Positions 1 through 7,424 of a DNA stretch of 13,980 bases are shown here, piece after piece (position 1 is the first letter of the stretch; each line of letters opens with the position of its first letter). The DNA comes from an uncultured Gammaproteobacteria bacterium (GTDB taxonomy: Bacteria; Pseudomonadota; Gammaproteobacteria; Steroidobacterales; GCA-2729495). The stretch spans positions 1-13,980 of the forward strand of contig CALGMY010000019.1 in the NCBI GenBank assembly GCA_937958785.1, in the 5' to 3' direction. The notes beneath the pieces were generated by a model. That model saw only the letters and a program-made list of their open reading frames with translations. It did not search any database and had not been told where the DNA came from. A program made the translations under genes and the position numbers.

Positions 1-1232
1 GCTCCTGCGGGTGTAGCGGCAGGCGCCACCGTCAGCGCCGTCCGCGGCGAACCCCCAGCCGCCGGCGCAAGCCCGGAACTCATCGCGAGTCCCCGCTCGT
101 AGGCCCGGGACGCGGACTGGGCTTCCCCGACTCGCGCCATGAGCAGGCCCAGGGCCCGGTAGGCTTCAGGGGTCGGGCGGATGGCGAGGCTGGCCTCCAG
201 GTAGCTGCGCGCCTTGCCCCAAAGCTGGTGGCGCACGCAGGTGCGGCCGGCTGCCAGCAGCAGGGCGGGATCCTCGGGTCGCTCCCGCAGCCAGGCCTCG
301 ATCCGCTTCAGGTGGGCCGCGGGGTCAGACACGGCAAGTTCCCCGTACAGGTCGACCAGGGCCTCGCTCCAGTCCTCCTTGAGTGAGCGGCGGATTTCCC
401 CCTCCGCGTCCTCGATGGCGCCGCAGGCCACGAGCGCCCGGGCCCGGGCAAGGGCGAGGCGCGGCGTCCGGCGCAGGTGCCGGGGCACGTCTTCCCAGAC
501 CCGGTCCAGGGCCGCCCGGTCCGCCTGGGCGCCGGCCATGATGTTGACGTAGGCCGCGACGCTCCAGTCGTCCAGCATGTCCGCGGGCACGTTGCCCCGC
601 CGGCGCAGCAGGGGCAGCAGCTCGACGAGGGGGCTCCATTCCTGGCGCCGGAAGTGCAGCTCGCCGAGCAGTTTCAGGGCCTGGGCGTGGGTCGGGTGCC
701 GTTCCCGGACCAGGTTCAGGCTCGCGAGCGCCTCCGCGTACTGGCCGTCATCCAGCTGCAGTTCGGCCTGGGTCAGCAGCACGGCGTCCCGCGCCGCAGG
801 CTCCTGCTCGCAGGCCATGCGCAGCCAGCTGTCGCGCCGGTTGCGGTCGCCCTGCATCTGGGCCGCGCGGGCCGCCGCCAGGTAATTGAGCAGTGGCGTC
901 TCGGACAGGCGCGCACCCCGGGTGAGCAACCGCTCACCCCGTGCCAGGCGGCCCTCGGCCAGGGCGATATAGCCCTTGGTGGCCTGGCGGCCCGCGTAGT
1001 TGATCCGGGCCCGGGCCCAGGCCTCGCCCAGGCGGCGCGGTGCGCGCCAGACCTGCACCAGCACCCGGACGGCCAGGTAGCCGAGGACCAGCACCAGCGC
1101 GAGGATCGGCACCGAGGTCTCGACCACGTAGCCGCGGAAGTTGATGAGCACGTAGCCGTTGTCCGCCAGCACCAGGTGCGCGGCCAGCGCCCCGACGATC
1201 AGGGCAAGGATGATGACGAGCCCGACCTTCAT
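1..1232 (-). CDS. hemY: HemY-family inner-membrane TPR protein (C-terminus cut by window edge)
   Basis: The frame is open from ATG at 1232 to base 1, about 410 codons with no stop, so only the last few residues can be missing (family length is about 400). The protein starts MKVGLVIILALIVGALAAHL and has two membrane segments, about residues 3-25 and 39-61. The conserved block NYAGRQATKGYIALAEGR follows at about residues 79-96, then helical TPR-type repeats rich in Ala, Leu and Arg. HemY proteins are inner-membrane proteins linked by gene order to tetrapyrrole synthesis; their biochemical role is unsettled, and the name must not be confused with protoporphyrinogen oxidase HemY. The start overlaps the hemX stop by four bases (ATGA, 1229-1232), which implies translational coupling. 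No coding oddity is visible. Confidence 0.9.
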   Translation of the reverse strand, partial: MKVGLVIILALIVGALAAHLVLADNGYVLINFRGYVVETSVPILALVLVLGYLAVRVLVQVWRAPRRLGEAWARARINYAGRQATKGYIALAEGRLARGERLLTRGARLSETPLLNYLAAARAAQMQGDRNRRDSWLRMACEQEPAARDAVLLTQAELQLDDGQYAEALASLNLVRERHPTHAQALKLLGELHFRRQEWSPLVELLPLLRRRGNVPADMLDDWSVAAYVNIMAGAQADRAALDRVWEDVPRHLRRTPRLALARARALVACGAIEDAEGEIRRSLKEDWSEALVDLYGELAVSDPAAHLKRIEAWLRERPEDPALLLAAGRTCVRHQLWGKARSYLEASLAIRPTPEAYRALGLLMARVGEAQSASRAYERGLAMSSGLAPAAGGSPRTALTVAPAATPAG

Positions 1233-2245
1233 GGCGTCCGTTGCCGGGCGGTGGCGGCCGGCGGGCTGGTGGCACTGAGCCGCAGCAAGGCGTCGAGGGA
1301 GCCGGAGATGTCGGGAAGCTCTTCGGGCAGTCGCGCGCCCGCCAGCTCGCCGAGGGTATCGGCGGCAGCCTGCACGTCCGGCGATGACAGGTCGAAATGC
1401 TGGCGCAGGCGCTCGCTGGCCGCCTCGACGGAGCGCCGGTACATGCCCGCGTCGCCACGCATGATGGCGAGCCGCGCGAGCTGCAGCTCCAGGTCGAGGC
1501 TGCGTACCAGCACGGCCTGTTCAGCCTCGGAGAGCAGGGGGGAAACGGGGTCATCCACCCGCCGGACGCTGACGAGGCTCGCCAGGGCGGCGCGGGTCGC
1601 GGCGACGGCCCGCTCGTAGCCGGTCAGGGGCGCCGCCGGGCGCTCCGGCACGGCGCGGAACCCGGCGGGGGCGGAACTCTTCAACCTGAGCTCCTCGAGC
1701 CCGTCGGCGAGGCTGCCCAGCGACAGCACGATGCCCTCCGTGTCCGGGCGGGGCACGGCCTTCAGGGCCTTCAGCTCGTCGGCCAGCAGCTTGCGTACCG
1801 GCGTCAGCCGGGGCTCGTTCAGTTCCCGCAGGGAATCATCGGCGAGCCCGAGCGCCGTCTCGGCCACGCCCACGTCGCCGGCGAGGCCGAGCTGGGCATT
1901 GGCGATGCGCATGTAGTGCTCCGCCTCGGACAGCAGCCAGGCTGCCCGCACCTTGTCGCCGACGCCGACGAAGCGGTCCACGGCCTGCTCGAGCTGGTCA
2001 ACCCGGCCGGGCAGTTCGGCAAGCGCGCCGGTTTCCAGGGCCACCCGCTCCCGCAGGCGGTCCACCCGGGCCTTGAGCGCCGCCACTTCGGAGCCGACGA
2101 TGCCGCCGGTCTCGCGCAGTTCGGCGACCTGCTGGCCCACCCCGGAGCGCTGCTCGACCCAGACGTAGCCGGCCACGGCAACGGACACGCCAAGGGCCAG
2201 GAGGGCGGCGGTGGTGGGGAGGGAGGCGGAGGGGCCGTTGCTCAT
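1229..2245 (-). CDS. hemX: HemX-family membrane protein (uroporphyrinogen-III C-methyltransferase-like)
   Basis: 338 residues. The N-terminus is short and cytoplasmic, followed by one membrane segment at about residues 10-28. A coiled-coil stretch at about 35-95 (VAALKARVDRLRERVALE, then LPGRVDQLEQAVDRF) leads to the family block WLLSEAEHYMRIANAQL at about 104-120. These are HemX features. The family is often annotated as a methyltransferase, but I see no SAM-binding methylase domain, so a structural or scaffold role beside tetrapyrrole enzymes is more likely. Its stop overlaps the hemY start. In pseudomonads hemX follows hemC-hemD; here it follows the response regulator directly after a 61-base gap. 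Upstream of ATG 2245 there is only a weak G-rich ribosome binding site. Confidence 0.88.
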   Translation of the reverse strand: MSNGPSASLPTTAALLALGVSVAVAGYVWVEQRSGVGQQVAELRETGGIVGSEVAALKARVDRLRERVALETGALAELPGRVDQLEQAVDRFVGVGDKVRAAWLLSEAEHYMRIANAQLGLAGDVGVAETALGLADDSLRELNEPRLTPVRKLLADELKALKAVPRPDTEGIVLSLGSLADGLEELRLKSSAPAGFRAVPERPAAPLTGYERAVAATRAALASLVSVRRVDDPVSPLLSEAEQAVLVRSLDLELQLARLAIMRGDAGMYRRSVEAASERLRQHFDLSSPDVQAAADTLGELAGARLPEELPDISGSLDALLRLSATSPPAATARQRTP

Positions 2246-2280
2246 GGCCCCATTTTGCCAGTGATTACGCTGGGCGGGTG

Positions 2281-2318
2281 CCCTGGCCGCCGCCCTGGCC
2301 GCCGCCCTAGCCGCCGCC
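2281..2318. repeat. 12-bp GC-rich tandem repeat at the response-regulator 3' end
   Basis: On the plus strand the units GCCGCCGCCCTG (2286-2297) and GCCGCCGCCCTA (2298-2309) stand in tandem, flanked by partial units (CCCTG at 2281-2285, GCCGCCGCC at 2310-2318). On the minus strand the second unit supplies the TAG stop of the response regulator (2309-2307), and the partial copy encodes its final glycines. This may be a slippage-prone tract. Confidence 0.7.
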
Positions 2319-3047
2319 GCGCAGCCGCCGCTTCACGTCGCCCACATGCCGGCGGCTGACCGACAGGGGCGGGAACCCGGCCTTCAGACGGACCTGCCAG
2401 GCGCCGGCCTCCGTCTGCTCCAGGCTGTCCAGCCAGGCCACCGCCACGAGGGCGTTGCGGTGGATGCGCAGGAAGCGTTCGCCGAACTCCTCCTCCAGGT
2501 CCTTCAGCGGCTCGTCCAGCAGCGCCTCTCCGCCCTGGTAATGGGCGGTCACGTACTTCTGGTCAGCCTGGAAGCACAGGATGTCGTCAATGGCGATCAT
2601 CTGCAGTCCCCGGGCGCGCTGGACGCACAGCTGGGAACGCGGGGCCGCACCCGGCAACCGCAGCAGCTGGGACCGGCCGATCCGGGTGGCGTGCTCGAGG
2701 GTCTGCTGCAGCCGCTCCCGGCGCACGGGCTTCAGCAGGTAGCCGACCGCCTGGGCCTCGAAGGCCTGGATCGCGTACTCGTCGTAGGCCGTGGTGAAGA
2801 CCACGGCCGGTCGCCGCTCCCACCCCGCCAGCTGGCTCGCCACGCCCAGGCCGTCGAGGCCGGGCATGCGGATGTCCAGCAGCACCACGTCGGGCGCGAG
2901 GCTGGCGCAGAGCTCCAGGGCCTCCTCCCCATGGCCGGCCTCGCCCAGCACCGTGAAGCCCGGCAGGTCGGCGAGCAGCTGGCGCAGCCGGCTGCGGGCC
3001 GGCGGCTCGTCGTCGACGATCAGGACGCTGGCCGGCGCGGCGCTCAT
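2307..3047 (-). CDS. algR: AlgR/LytTR-family response regulator
   Basis: 246 residues from ATG 3047. The receiver domain spans about 6-120, with the acidic pair D12-D13, phosphoacceptor D58 in VVLLDIRMPG, T85 in the FTTAYDEYAIQAF segment and K106 in YLLKP. A LytTR DNA-binding domain spans about 136-243 (FQADQKYVTAHY, RFLRIHRNALVAV, PLSVSRRHVGDVKRRL). Length and layout match AlgR of pseudomonads, a transcription factor that binds DNA as a dimer and controls alginate, motility and virulence genes there; targets here are unknown. It begins ten bases after the sensor kinase stop, so the two genes form one operon. The ribosome binding site is weak (GAG in TGAGCTG), consistent with coupling to the upstream gene. 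The gene name rests on the pairing with the kinase and the proximity to hemX-hemY. Confidence 0.9.
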   Translation of the reverse strand: MSAAPASVLIVDDEPPARSRLRQLLADLPGFTVLGEAGHGEEALELCASLAPDVVLLDIRMPGLDGLGVASQLAGWERRPAVVFTTAYDEYAIQAFEAQAVGYLLKPVRRERLQQTLEHATRIGRSQLLRLPGAAPRSQLCVQRARGLQMIAIDDILCFQADQKYVTAHYQGGEALLDEPLKDLEEEFGERFLRIHRNALVAVAWLDSLEQTEAGAWQVRLKAGFPPLSVSRRHVGDVKRRLRGGG

Positions 3048-3057
3048 GCGGTGCAGC

Positions 3058-4182
3058 TCATGCGTAGGACCGGGGACCCTCGGCGGGGAAGGCAATGGTG
3101 ACAGTGTAGCGGTCCGGCGCCGACTCGACCTCCAGCGTGCCGTCGGCGCCGAAGGCCAGGGCCAGGCGCTCCCGGATGTTCTCCAGGGCGAGGCCGTGGC
3201 CGGCCCGGGACGGGGTGGCACTGGCCGGCAGGGGATTGCTGACGGCCACCCGGATGAGCCGCCCGTCCGTCCGGCCGCGGACCGTGATCGTGCCCGGCCG
3301 GGGGGACGGTTCGATGCCGTGGTAGATGGCGTTCTCGAGCAGGGGCTGGATGGTGAGGCCCGGGATCTGCGCGCCGGGCGCCAGGCCGTCCAGTTGCCAC
3401 TCCACCCGCAGCCGGTCGCCCAGGCGGTGCTGCTCCATCCGCTCATAGACCCGCGCGATCTCGAGCTCGTCGCCCAGGGGGATCAGCTGGCGGCCATCCC
3501 GCAGGGAGGCCCGGAAGAGGTCGGCCAGGTCCTCGACCGCCTGCTCGGCGGCCATCGGGTTGCTGCGCGTGAGCGCTGCGATGGTGTTCATGCTGTTGAA
3601 GAGGAAGTGGGGGCGGATGCGGGCCTGGAGGGCGTTGAGCCGGGACTCTGCCTCGCGGCGCACGTTTCGCTGCCACTGCTGGGAGACGTAGAAGTAGCGC
3701 AGCAGCGGGGCCATCACCAGCGTGGCGATGGCGAGGTTGCGCGTGAGGAAGGACCAGTGGGCCGTGGGGAACCAGCCGCCGCCGGTGTCCGGCCCGGCGC
3801 CGAGGAAGCGCCCCAGCCAGAAGGCGGCCTCAGATACCGCCACCACGCAGGCCATCACGGCCAGGTAGGCGAGCAGGCTGCCCTCGGGGACCGGGACCCG
3901 GCCGAGCCAGGCCCGCAGGCGGCACAGCACCGCGGCGCTGAGCAAGCCCATCCACAGCAGCAGCAGGGCGGTCTGGGCGAGGTGGGAGTAGAACGCGAAC
4001 CAGCCGGGCTGGCCGGCGAGGGTCAGCAGCAGGGCGAGCAGCTGGGAGGCAAGGACGACCGCGAAGACGGCCAGCGGCGAGCAGAGGTCGGGAAGCGCGA
4101 AACGATCCGCGGCCGGGGCAACGGCACTATTCGTCGTTGCACCACTGCTCGACGGCGCGGTTGGCCTCGGCACGCTCGACAT
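3058..4182 (-). CDS. algZ: AlgZ/LytS-type sensor histidine kinase
   Basis: 374 residues. Four membrane segments are visible (about 36-56, 66-88, 101-123, 148-162). The His_kinase dimerisation motif RIRPHFLFNSMN (188-199) follows, with phosphoacceptor H192. The ATP-binding domain shows the N-box IQPLLENAIYHG (N284) and the G-box AGHGLALENIRERL (about 327-340). No periplasmic sensor domain is evident, as in AlgZ. The ATG at 4182 has a GAGGA ribosome binding site five bases upstream, so the start is credible although it lies 56 bases inside the preceding DUF4124 gene. The partner regulator starts ten bases after the stop. The kinase is expected to phosphorylate that regulator; the stimulus is unknown. 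Confidence 0.9.
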   Translation of the reverse strand: MSSVPRPTAPSSSGATTNSAVAPAADRFALPDLCSPLAVFAVVLASQLLALLLTLAGQPGWFAFYSHLAQTALLLLWMGLLSAAVLCRLRAWLGRVPVPEGSLLAYLAVMACVVAVSEAAFWLGRFLGAGPDTGGGWFPTAHWSFLTRNLAIATLVMAPLLRYFYVSQQWQRNVRREAESRLNALQARIRPHFLFNSMNTIAALTRSNPMAAEQAVEDLADLFRASLRDGRQLIPLGDELEIARVYERMEQHRLGDRLRVEWQLDGLAPGAQIPGLTIQPLLENAIYHGIEPSPRPGTITVRGRTDGRLIRVAVSNPLPASATPSRAGHGLALENIRERLALAFGADGTLEVESAPDRYTVTIAFPAEGPRSYA

Positions 4183-4609
4183 CGAGTTCCTCGTTCGTCA
4201 GGTAGACGCGCTCCCCGTTCGGGCCGGGGCGGTAGAGCCGGAGCGCATCCCGGTACTTTGCCACACGATCCTGCGCGGCCTTGCAGTTGGTTTCCCGCTC
4301 AGCCAGGACCTTCTGCCGGTCGGCTTCCGCGGCGGCATCGGCATCGGCCTCCTGGCCCTCACGGATTGCGCCGGCCTCCTCGAGTTCCGCCTTCGACTTC
4401 AGCCGCGCCTGCAGGGCGCCCCGGTCGGTCTTGCGGTAGCGGAGCGGGAGTTCGGTGGCCGAGCTGTCGGCGGCGGGTTCGTCGCTGAAGTGGACCACGC
4501 CCTGGTCGTCGACCCACCGGTAGACGGATGCCTGCTGGGCGGTTGCCGTGGCACCGAACGTGCCCGCGAGCAGCAGGACTAGCAAGCCGGAAGAAGACAG
4601 GCGCTTCAT
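4127..4609 (-). CDS. Secreted DUF4124-domain protein
   Basis: 160 residues from ATG 4609. A Sec signal peptide covers about residues 1-24 (KR, then LLVLLLAGTFG, then ATA). The DUF4124 core follows: VYRWVDDQGVVHFSDEP at 29-45, with the typical aromatic-Trp-Val-Asp-x-x-Gly-x-x-His-Phe-Ser-Asp pattern. The rest is charged and helical, probably coiled coil (about 66-125), with two Cys (109 and 157) that could form a disulfide. DUF4124 proteins are small envelope proteins of unknown function common in gammaproteobacteria. The frame stays open upstream to 4807, but the signal peptide fixes the start at 4609. The last 56 bases overlap the sensor kinase gene, so the two are probably cotranscribed and coupled; whether this protein feeds the kinase is an open inference. 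Confidence 0.82.
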   Translation of the reverse strand: MKRLSSSGLLVLLLAGTFGATATAQQASVYRWVDDQGVVHFSDEPAADSSATELPLRYRKTDRGALQARLKSKAELEEAGAIREGQEADADAAAEADRQKVLAERETNCKAAQDRVAKYRDALRLYRPGPNGERVYLTNEELDVERAEANRAVEQWCNDE

Positions 4610-4651
4610 GACCCCAACCTCGCTGCACGCCCCAGGCGTGGAACAGCGGGA

Positions 4652-4657
4652 ATTATG
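4652..4657 (-). promoter_or_regulatory. Candidate -10 element for the DUF4124-algZR-hem string
   Basis: On the minus strand CATAAT is preceded by TGG (TGGCATAAT), five of six matches to the sigma70 -10 consensus. It is one of the few AT-rich spots in the gap and lies about 43 bases before ATG 4609. No good -35 box is visible at 16-18 bases, so this is tentative. Confidence 0.35.
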
Positions 4658-4702
4658 CCACCCGGCCAGGGCCGGAAATCCGACGGGGTTCACGGTCGGG
4701 AC

Positions 4703-4722
4703 CTGCTGCGGGCCCGCAGCAG
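4703..4722. repeat. Perfect 20-bp palindrome between amt and the DUF4124 gene
   Basis: CTGCTGCGGGCCCGCAGCAG is a perfect inverted repeat. It lies downstream of the amt stop (4820) and about 95 bases upstream of the DUF4124 start. It could be the stem of a transcription terminator (no T tract follows on the minus strand) or an operator for a dimeric regulator. Confidence 0.6.
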
Positions 4723-4763
4723 TCGGCAGACCGGACAGGCGGAGGGGGAGAGGGTGGGTGACC

Positions 4764-4801
4764 CCGGCGGGACCGGCCTTGCGACCGGTTGCTCCCGCCG
4801 G
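4764..4801 (-). terminator. Hairpin downstream of amt, possible terminator
   Basis: The arms CCGGCGGGA (4764-4772) and TCCCGCCGG (4793-4801) are perfectly complementary, and an inner CCGG/CCGG pair extends the stem with a bulge. It starts 19 bases after the amt stop on the minus strand. No U tract follows, so it may be a transcript-end stabiliser rather than a canonical intrinsic terminator. Confidence 0.4.
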
Positions 4802-4819
4802 AGCCACCCGGGGGTAACC

Positions 4820-6199
4820 TCAGGTGTAGGCGCTCTCGCCGTGGGAGACGGTGTCGAGGCCCTCGCGCTCCTGGTCCTCGGTGACGCGCAGGCCGATGGT
4901 GGCCTTGATGATCGCGAAGGCGATGACCGACACCAGGCCAGACCAGACCACCGTCGTGCCTACGCCCCAGAGTTGGGCGATGACCTGGGCCGACGTGGAG
5001 TACGGGGCGACTTCATTCGCCACGTAGTCGTACACGCCGGTACCGCCCAGCGACGGGTTGCAGAACACGCCGGTCAGGATCGCTCCGACGATGCCGCCGA
5101 CACCATGCACGCCGAAGACGTCGAGGGAGTCGTCGTAGCCCAGCGCGCCCTTCAGCTTCGTGACCGCCCAGAGGCAGACGAGGCCGGCGACGAGGCCGAT
5201 GACGATCGCGCCCATCGGTCCCACCCAGCCGCAGGCCGGGGTGATGGCAACCAGGCCCGCGATGGCACCCGATGCTGCGCCGAGCATGGTCGGGGTTCCC
5301 CGGAACGCCCATTCGGCGAAGGTCCACGCCAGGGCGGCAGCGGCGGTCGCCAGGATGGTGTTCGCGAAGACCTGGGCCGCGAGGCCCGTGGCCTCCAGGT
5401 TCGAGCCCACGTTGAAGCCGAACCAGCCGACCCACAGCAGGGACGTGCCGATCATTACCATCGGCAGGTTGTGGGGCTGGAAGGCCGAACGCCCGTAGCC
5501 GACCCGCTTGCCCGCGAAGTAGGCGCCCACCAGGCCGGCGATGCCGGCGTTGATGTGCACGACCGTGCCACCCGCGAAGTCCAGTGCGCCCTTCTGGAAG
5601 AGGAAGCCGGCGCCGGCACCCGCGACAGCCGCCGCCTCGGCATCGGTGTAGGCGTCCGGACCCGCCCAGAACCAGACCATGTGCGCGATGGGCAGGTAGG
5701 CGAACGTGAACCAGATGACGAGGAACACCAGCACCGCCGAGAACTTGATCCGTTCGGCGAAGGCGCCGACGATCAGGCAGGGCGTGATGCAGGCGAAGGT
5801 CAGCTGGAAGCAGAAGTAGGCCATCTCGGGCACGTACACACCCTTCGAGAAGGTGGCCGCCAGCGACTCCATGGTGAGACCGCTGAGGAACAGCCGGTCA
5901 AAGCCCCCGAAGAAGGCCGAGCCACTCGTGAAGGCGATGCTGTAGCCGTAGATGGCCCAGAGGATCGCGATCAGGCAGAAGGTCATGAAGACCTGCATCA
6001 GCACCGACAGCACGTTCTTCGAGCGGACCATGCCACCGTAGAACAGGGCAAGGCCCGGGATGGTCATCAGGATGACCAGCACGGTGGAGGTCATCAGCCA
6101 GGCGGTGTCGCCCTTGTCGGGCACGGGGGTGTCAGCCCCGAAGGCGAAACTGGGTGCCGCCAGCATTACTGGCAGCAGCAGGCGCATGAGGTAAGTCAC
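4820..6199 (-). CDS. amtB: Amt/AmtB ammonium channel
   Basis: 459 residues. A signal peptide (about 1-22, cut after AFGA) precedes an eleven-helix Amt core. The pore histidines are H215 (GGTVVHINAGIAG) and H365 (DVFGVHGVGGI). Other family marks are PGLALFYGGMVRSKN (48-62), GAFAERIKF (145-153) and the C-terminal GLRVTEDQEREGLD tail that contacts P-II proteins. It conducts ammonium or ammonia across the inner membrane. GTG at 6199 is preferred because AGGAG lies eight bases upstream; an in-frame ATG at 6187 would be 20 bases away. It follows glnK by 47 bases in the same transcript, the usual glnK-amtB pairing in which GlnK plugs the channel when nitrogen is ample. Confidence 0.96.
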   Translation of the reverse strand: MTYLMRLLLPVMLAAPSFAFGADTPVPDKGDTAWLMTSTVLVILMTIPGLALFYGGMVRSKNVLSVLMQVFMTFCLIAILWAIYGYSIAFTSGSAFFGGFDRLFLSGLTMESLAATFSKGVYVPEMAYFCFQLTFACITPCLIVGAFAERIKFSAVLVFLVIWFTFAYLPIAHMVWFWAGPDAYTDAEAAAVAGAGAGFLFQKGALDFAGGTVVHINAGIAGLVGAYFAGKRVGYGRSAFQPHNLPMVMIGTSLLWVGWFGFNVGSNLEATGLAAQVFANTILATAAAALAWTFAEWAFRGTPTMLGAASGAIAGLVAITPACGWVGPMGAIVIGLVAGLVCLWAVTKLKGALGYDDSLDVFGVHGVGGIVGAILTGVFCNPSLGGTGVYDYVANEVAPYSTSAQVIAQLWGVGTTVVWSGLVSVIAFAIIKATIGLRVTEDQEREGLDTVSHGESAYT

Positions 6200-6246
6200 T
6201 TTCTATTCTCCTGAGGGAGCTCTTTTGATTGGTTGCGGGGTACCGG

Positions 6247-6585
6247 TCAGACGGCTTCGCCGCCGGTCTCGCCTGTGCGGATGCGGATCACTTCCTCCAG
6301 TGCGGTGACGAAGATCTTCCCGTCGCCGATCTTGCCCGTGCGAGCCGTGTTGACGATCGCCTCGACCACCTGTTCGGCGATCTCGTCGGCGACAGCCAGC
6401 TCCAGCTTCGTCTTGGGGAGGAAGTCCACCACGTACTCGGCGCCACGGTAGAGCTCGGTGTGGCCGCGCTGGCGGCCATAGCCCTTGACCTCGGTGACGG
6501 TGATGCCCTGGACGCCGATCTCGGTGACGGCCTGGCGCACGTCATCGAGCTTGAAGGGCTTGATGATGGCGGTAATCAGTTTCAC
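6247..6585 (-). CDS. glnK: P-II nitrogen regulatory protein GlnK
   Basis: 112 residues, the standard P-II length. It starts MKLITAIIKPFKLDDVR. The T-loop GYGRQRGHTELYRGAEY carries Y51, the usual uridylylation site, and the B-loop reads TGKIGDGKIFV (about 82-92). P-II trimers bind ATP/ADP and 2-oxoglutarate and control Amt, GlnE and NtrB. The start is GTG 6585, with a perfect AGGAGG (6598-6593) seven bases upstream that overlaps the TAG stop of the porin gene. Position directly before amt marks it as the GlnK rather than the GlnB paralogue. Confidence 0.95.
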   Translation of the reverse strand: MKLITAIIKPFKLDDVRQAVTEIGVQGITVTEVKGYGRQRGHTELYRGAEYVVDFLPKTKLELAVADEIAEQVVEAIVNTARTGKIGDGKIFVTALEEVIRIRTGETGGEAV

Positions 6586-6596
6586 GGCACCACCTC

Positions 6597-7271
6597 CTAG
6601 TTGAGCAGGCCGAACGTCTTGCTGATGGTGAACATCAGCGCGGTCTCGCCGCTGTCGCTCTCCTCGAAGTCCTTGATCAGCGTGTCGTCGGTGTAGATCA
6701 CGGAGAACTTGTAGTCGAGGCCGATGGGCTCGAACTGGCTGCCATAGCCGGCCTCGTAGTAGGTGGTGTCGAAGTCCTGGCTGAACATGCCGACGAGGCC
6801 GTAGAAGCCCTTGTAGTCCACGCGCGGGGCGATGAAGGTGTAGTCGAGTGACCCTTCCCCGCCGTCACCGGTGGGGCCATCGAAATTGTCGTACTCGCCG
6901 ATGGCCGCGGAGATGCTGAAGATCTTGTAGCCCAGGCTGAGGTTGATCTCCTGGTAGTCGTCGTCGAAGTCGTCGGTATAGGTGTAGTAGGTGCCGCCGA
7001 TCCCGAAGGTGAGGTCGCCGAGGGAGCCGGTGTAGCCCCCGTACAGGTCGACCTCGAGGCCATCCTCCACGTCCGCGGCCCAGGTGCCCGCATAGAAGCC
7101 GTTGGCCTTGACGTCGAGCCCGCCCATGGCCGAGGAGTCCGACTGCGAGATGCCGCGGAAGATGTACTCGGACATGTAGCCGATGTTCCCCGTCACTTCG
7201 ACGGCCTGGGCACTGCCGGCGACGGCGCACAGCAGGGCGACACCGGACTTCGTCAAGATCTGTTTCGACAC
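6597..7271 (-). CDS. TorF-family putative porin
   Basis: 224 residues. A signal peptide covers about 1-23 (hydrophobic VALLCAVAGSA, cleavage after AQA). The mature part starts VEVTGNIGYMSEYIFRG and continues as alternating, aromatic-rich beta strands (GGYTGSLGDLTFGIGGTYYT, EINLSLGYKIFSISAAIG), as in outer-membrane barrels of the TorF/Gcw_chp family. The GTG start at 7271 has AGGAG seven bases upstream. It is the first gene of the operon with glnK and amt, only 11 bases before glnK, so a role in passage of ammonium or small nitrogen compounds across the outer membrane is a reasonable inference. The acidic stretch TYTDDFDDDYQE may face the pore or bind cations. Confidence 0.88.
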   Translation of the reverse strand: MSKQILTKSGVALLCAVAGSAQAVEVTGNIGYMSEYIFRGISQSDSSAMGGLDVKANGFYAGTWAADVEDGLEVDLYGGYTGSLGDLTFGIGGTYYTYTDDFDDDYQEINLSLGYKIFSISAAIGEYDNFDGPTGDGGEGSLDYTFIAPRVDYKGFYGLVGMFSQDFDTTYYEAGYGSQFEPIGLDYKFSVIYTDDTLIKDFEESDSGETALMFTISKTFGLLN

Positions 7272-7345
7272 GTAGATGCTCCTAATTCAGCTTGTCTGGT
7301 TGGTATGGGGCTGGCACGATCACCGCGCTGCCGACAACTGGCTTA

Positions 7346-7361
7346 AGCACGAACCGTGCCA
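7346..7361 (-). promoter_or_regulatory. Sigma54 (RpoN) -24/-12 promoter of the porin-glnK-amt operon
   Basis: On the minus strand the sequence TGGCACGGTTCGTGCT matches TGGCACG-N4-TTGCW with one mismatch. GG and GC keep the required spacing. It lies 74 bases upstream of the porin GTG, giving an expected transcript start near 7335. The genes downstream are classic RpoN/NtrC targets. Confidence 0.8.
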
Positions 7362-7424
7362 GGTCTCCCCGGGCCGGGAATGGCGCGCCCTTGCTGGAGG
7401 GCGGCGGCCGGGGCCCACGGGGGC

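Noticed and set aside
2791..4488. A 565-codon plus-strand frame opposite the kinase, regulator and DUF4124 genes
   Set aside because: It is the antisense shadow of three well-supported minus-strand genes in very GC-rich DNA; the translation is low in complexity with no domain.
4655..6214. A 519-codon plus-strand frame opposite amt
   Set aside because: It is the antisense of a clear Amt channel; its Gly/Arg/Asp-rich translation is typical of GC-rich shadow frames.
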